Part shown: positions 12,398-12,512 of the stretch, in pieces | Layout of the letters: each line of letters opens with the position of its first letter | Numbering within the stretch: the first letter of the stretch is position 1 | Origin: Actinomycetota bacterium | GTDB lineage: Bacteria > Actinomycetota > Actinomycetes > Nanopelagicales > Nanopelagicaceae | Direction: 5' to 3' | Assembly: GCA_009924725.1 (NCBI GenBank) | Contig: RFRA01000017.1 | Location: 1-12,512 of the forward strand | Length of the DNA: 12,512 bases | Notes under the pieces: model-generated | Database searches by the model: none | Seen by the model: the letters and a program-made list of their open reading frames with translations, nothing else | What the model was told of the DNA's origin: nothing | Program-made: the position numbers and the translations under genes

Positions 12398-12512
12398 GGT
12401 TTGAAGGCGCTAATAAAGGGTAAATCCGCCCCGTAAATTAGTTGTTTATGTCACTCGGCGAGTTCACAGAAATCTCGAGAGCCCCAGTTTGAGCGTGTTC
12501 GGGTTGCGCTCA
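12398..12512. other. Unassigned right edge upstream of uraA
   Basis: No gene can be assigned with confidence. It contains a GTAAAT direct repeat (12420-12425 and 12433-12438) inside an imperfect palindrome with CTAAT/ATTAG ends (12410-12441), a possible operator. Beyond about 12450, several frames stay open to the window edge on both strands, so a neighbouring gene may begin or end here. The ATG at 12448 gives only 14 codons before TGA. Confidence 0.3.

Noticed and set aside
12410..12441. GTAAAT direct repeat and CTAAT/ATTAG palindrome as a defined operator
   Set aside because: Only about half of the palindrome positions match. No regulator family could be tied to it, so it is kept only as a remark on the edge region.
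12448..12492. Plus-strand ATG at 12448 as the start of a divergent gene
   Set aside because: The frame reaches TGA after 14 codons, with no recognisable product. A TAAATT hexamer upstream is at spacing 8, not the 6-7 seen elsewhere.

Overview
The window reads as a compact chromosomal segment from an actinobacterium of moderate-to-low GC (AT-rich third positions, TTG and GTG starts, very short intergenic gaps). The main clue is gene content. A secreted NlpC/P60 hydrolase, a PimB'-type mannosyltransferase, a FadD15-type acyl-CoA synthetase, an SRPBCC protein, a ROK glucokinase and a PlsC-type acyltransferase lie together, as in the mycobacterial Rv2182c-Rv2190c neighbourhood and its corynebacterial counterpart. 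The moderate GC and compactness would fit a streamlined freshwater lineage such as Nanopelagicales (acI). That placement is inference from context, not a search result.

Layout. Positions 1-309 (minus) hold the N-terminal part of a RibD-C/DHFR-fold reductase running off the left edge. Divergent from it, 426-599 (plus) encodes a 57-residue four-cysteine protein that is easily missed. Next come the NlpC/P60 hydrolase (742-1764, plus) and the PimB'-like glycosyltransferase (1764-2903, plus). Converging on these is a minus-strand operon read as fadD (5845-4052), a minimal soluble histidine kinase (4051-3506) and a NarL-type response regulator (3509-2892). Divergent from fadD are the SRPBCC protein (5900-6337) and the ROK glucokinase (6345-7289), both plus. 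Facing them are a two-TM protein (8876-8268) and a Gfo/Idh/MocA oxidoreductase (8284-7286) on minus. plsC (8974-9669) is on plus. The right third is all minus: uraA (12364-11102), a strong hairpin terminator, a LysE/RhtB exporter (11009-10362) and a PD-(D/E)XK nuclease-like protein (10365-9673).

How the genes fit together. The left and middle genes suit envelope biology. NlpC/P60 cuts peptidoglycan, PimB' builds phosphatidylinositol mannosides, FadD activates fatty acids, PlsC acylates lipid precursors and glucokinase feeds sugar phosphate into metabolism. A two-component pair is tied translationally to fadD. The right-hand genes (nucleobase uptake, amino-acid export, nuclease) look unrelated to this.

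Most notable observations: (i) six first-in-unit genes share a TANNNT hexamer ending 6-7 bases before the start codon, as expected for leaderless mRNAs; (ii) the conserved small four-Cys gene at 426-599; (iii) fadD and the histidine kinase lie in the same reading frame, separated by one TAA followed at once by a TTG start; (iv) the uraA start codon sits at the foot of a hairpin whose loop holds a Shine-Dalgarno-like sequence; (v) the FadD C-terminal motif appears to carry Ser where Lys is expected. I saw no mobile element, CRISPR array, rRNA or tRNA, and no clearly undescribed multi-gene system.
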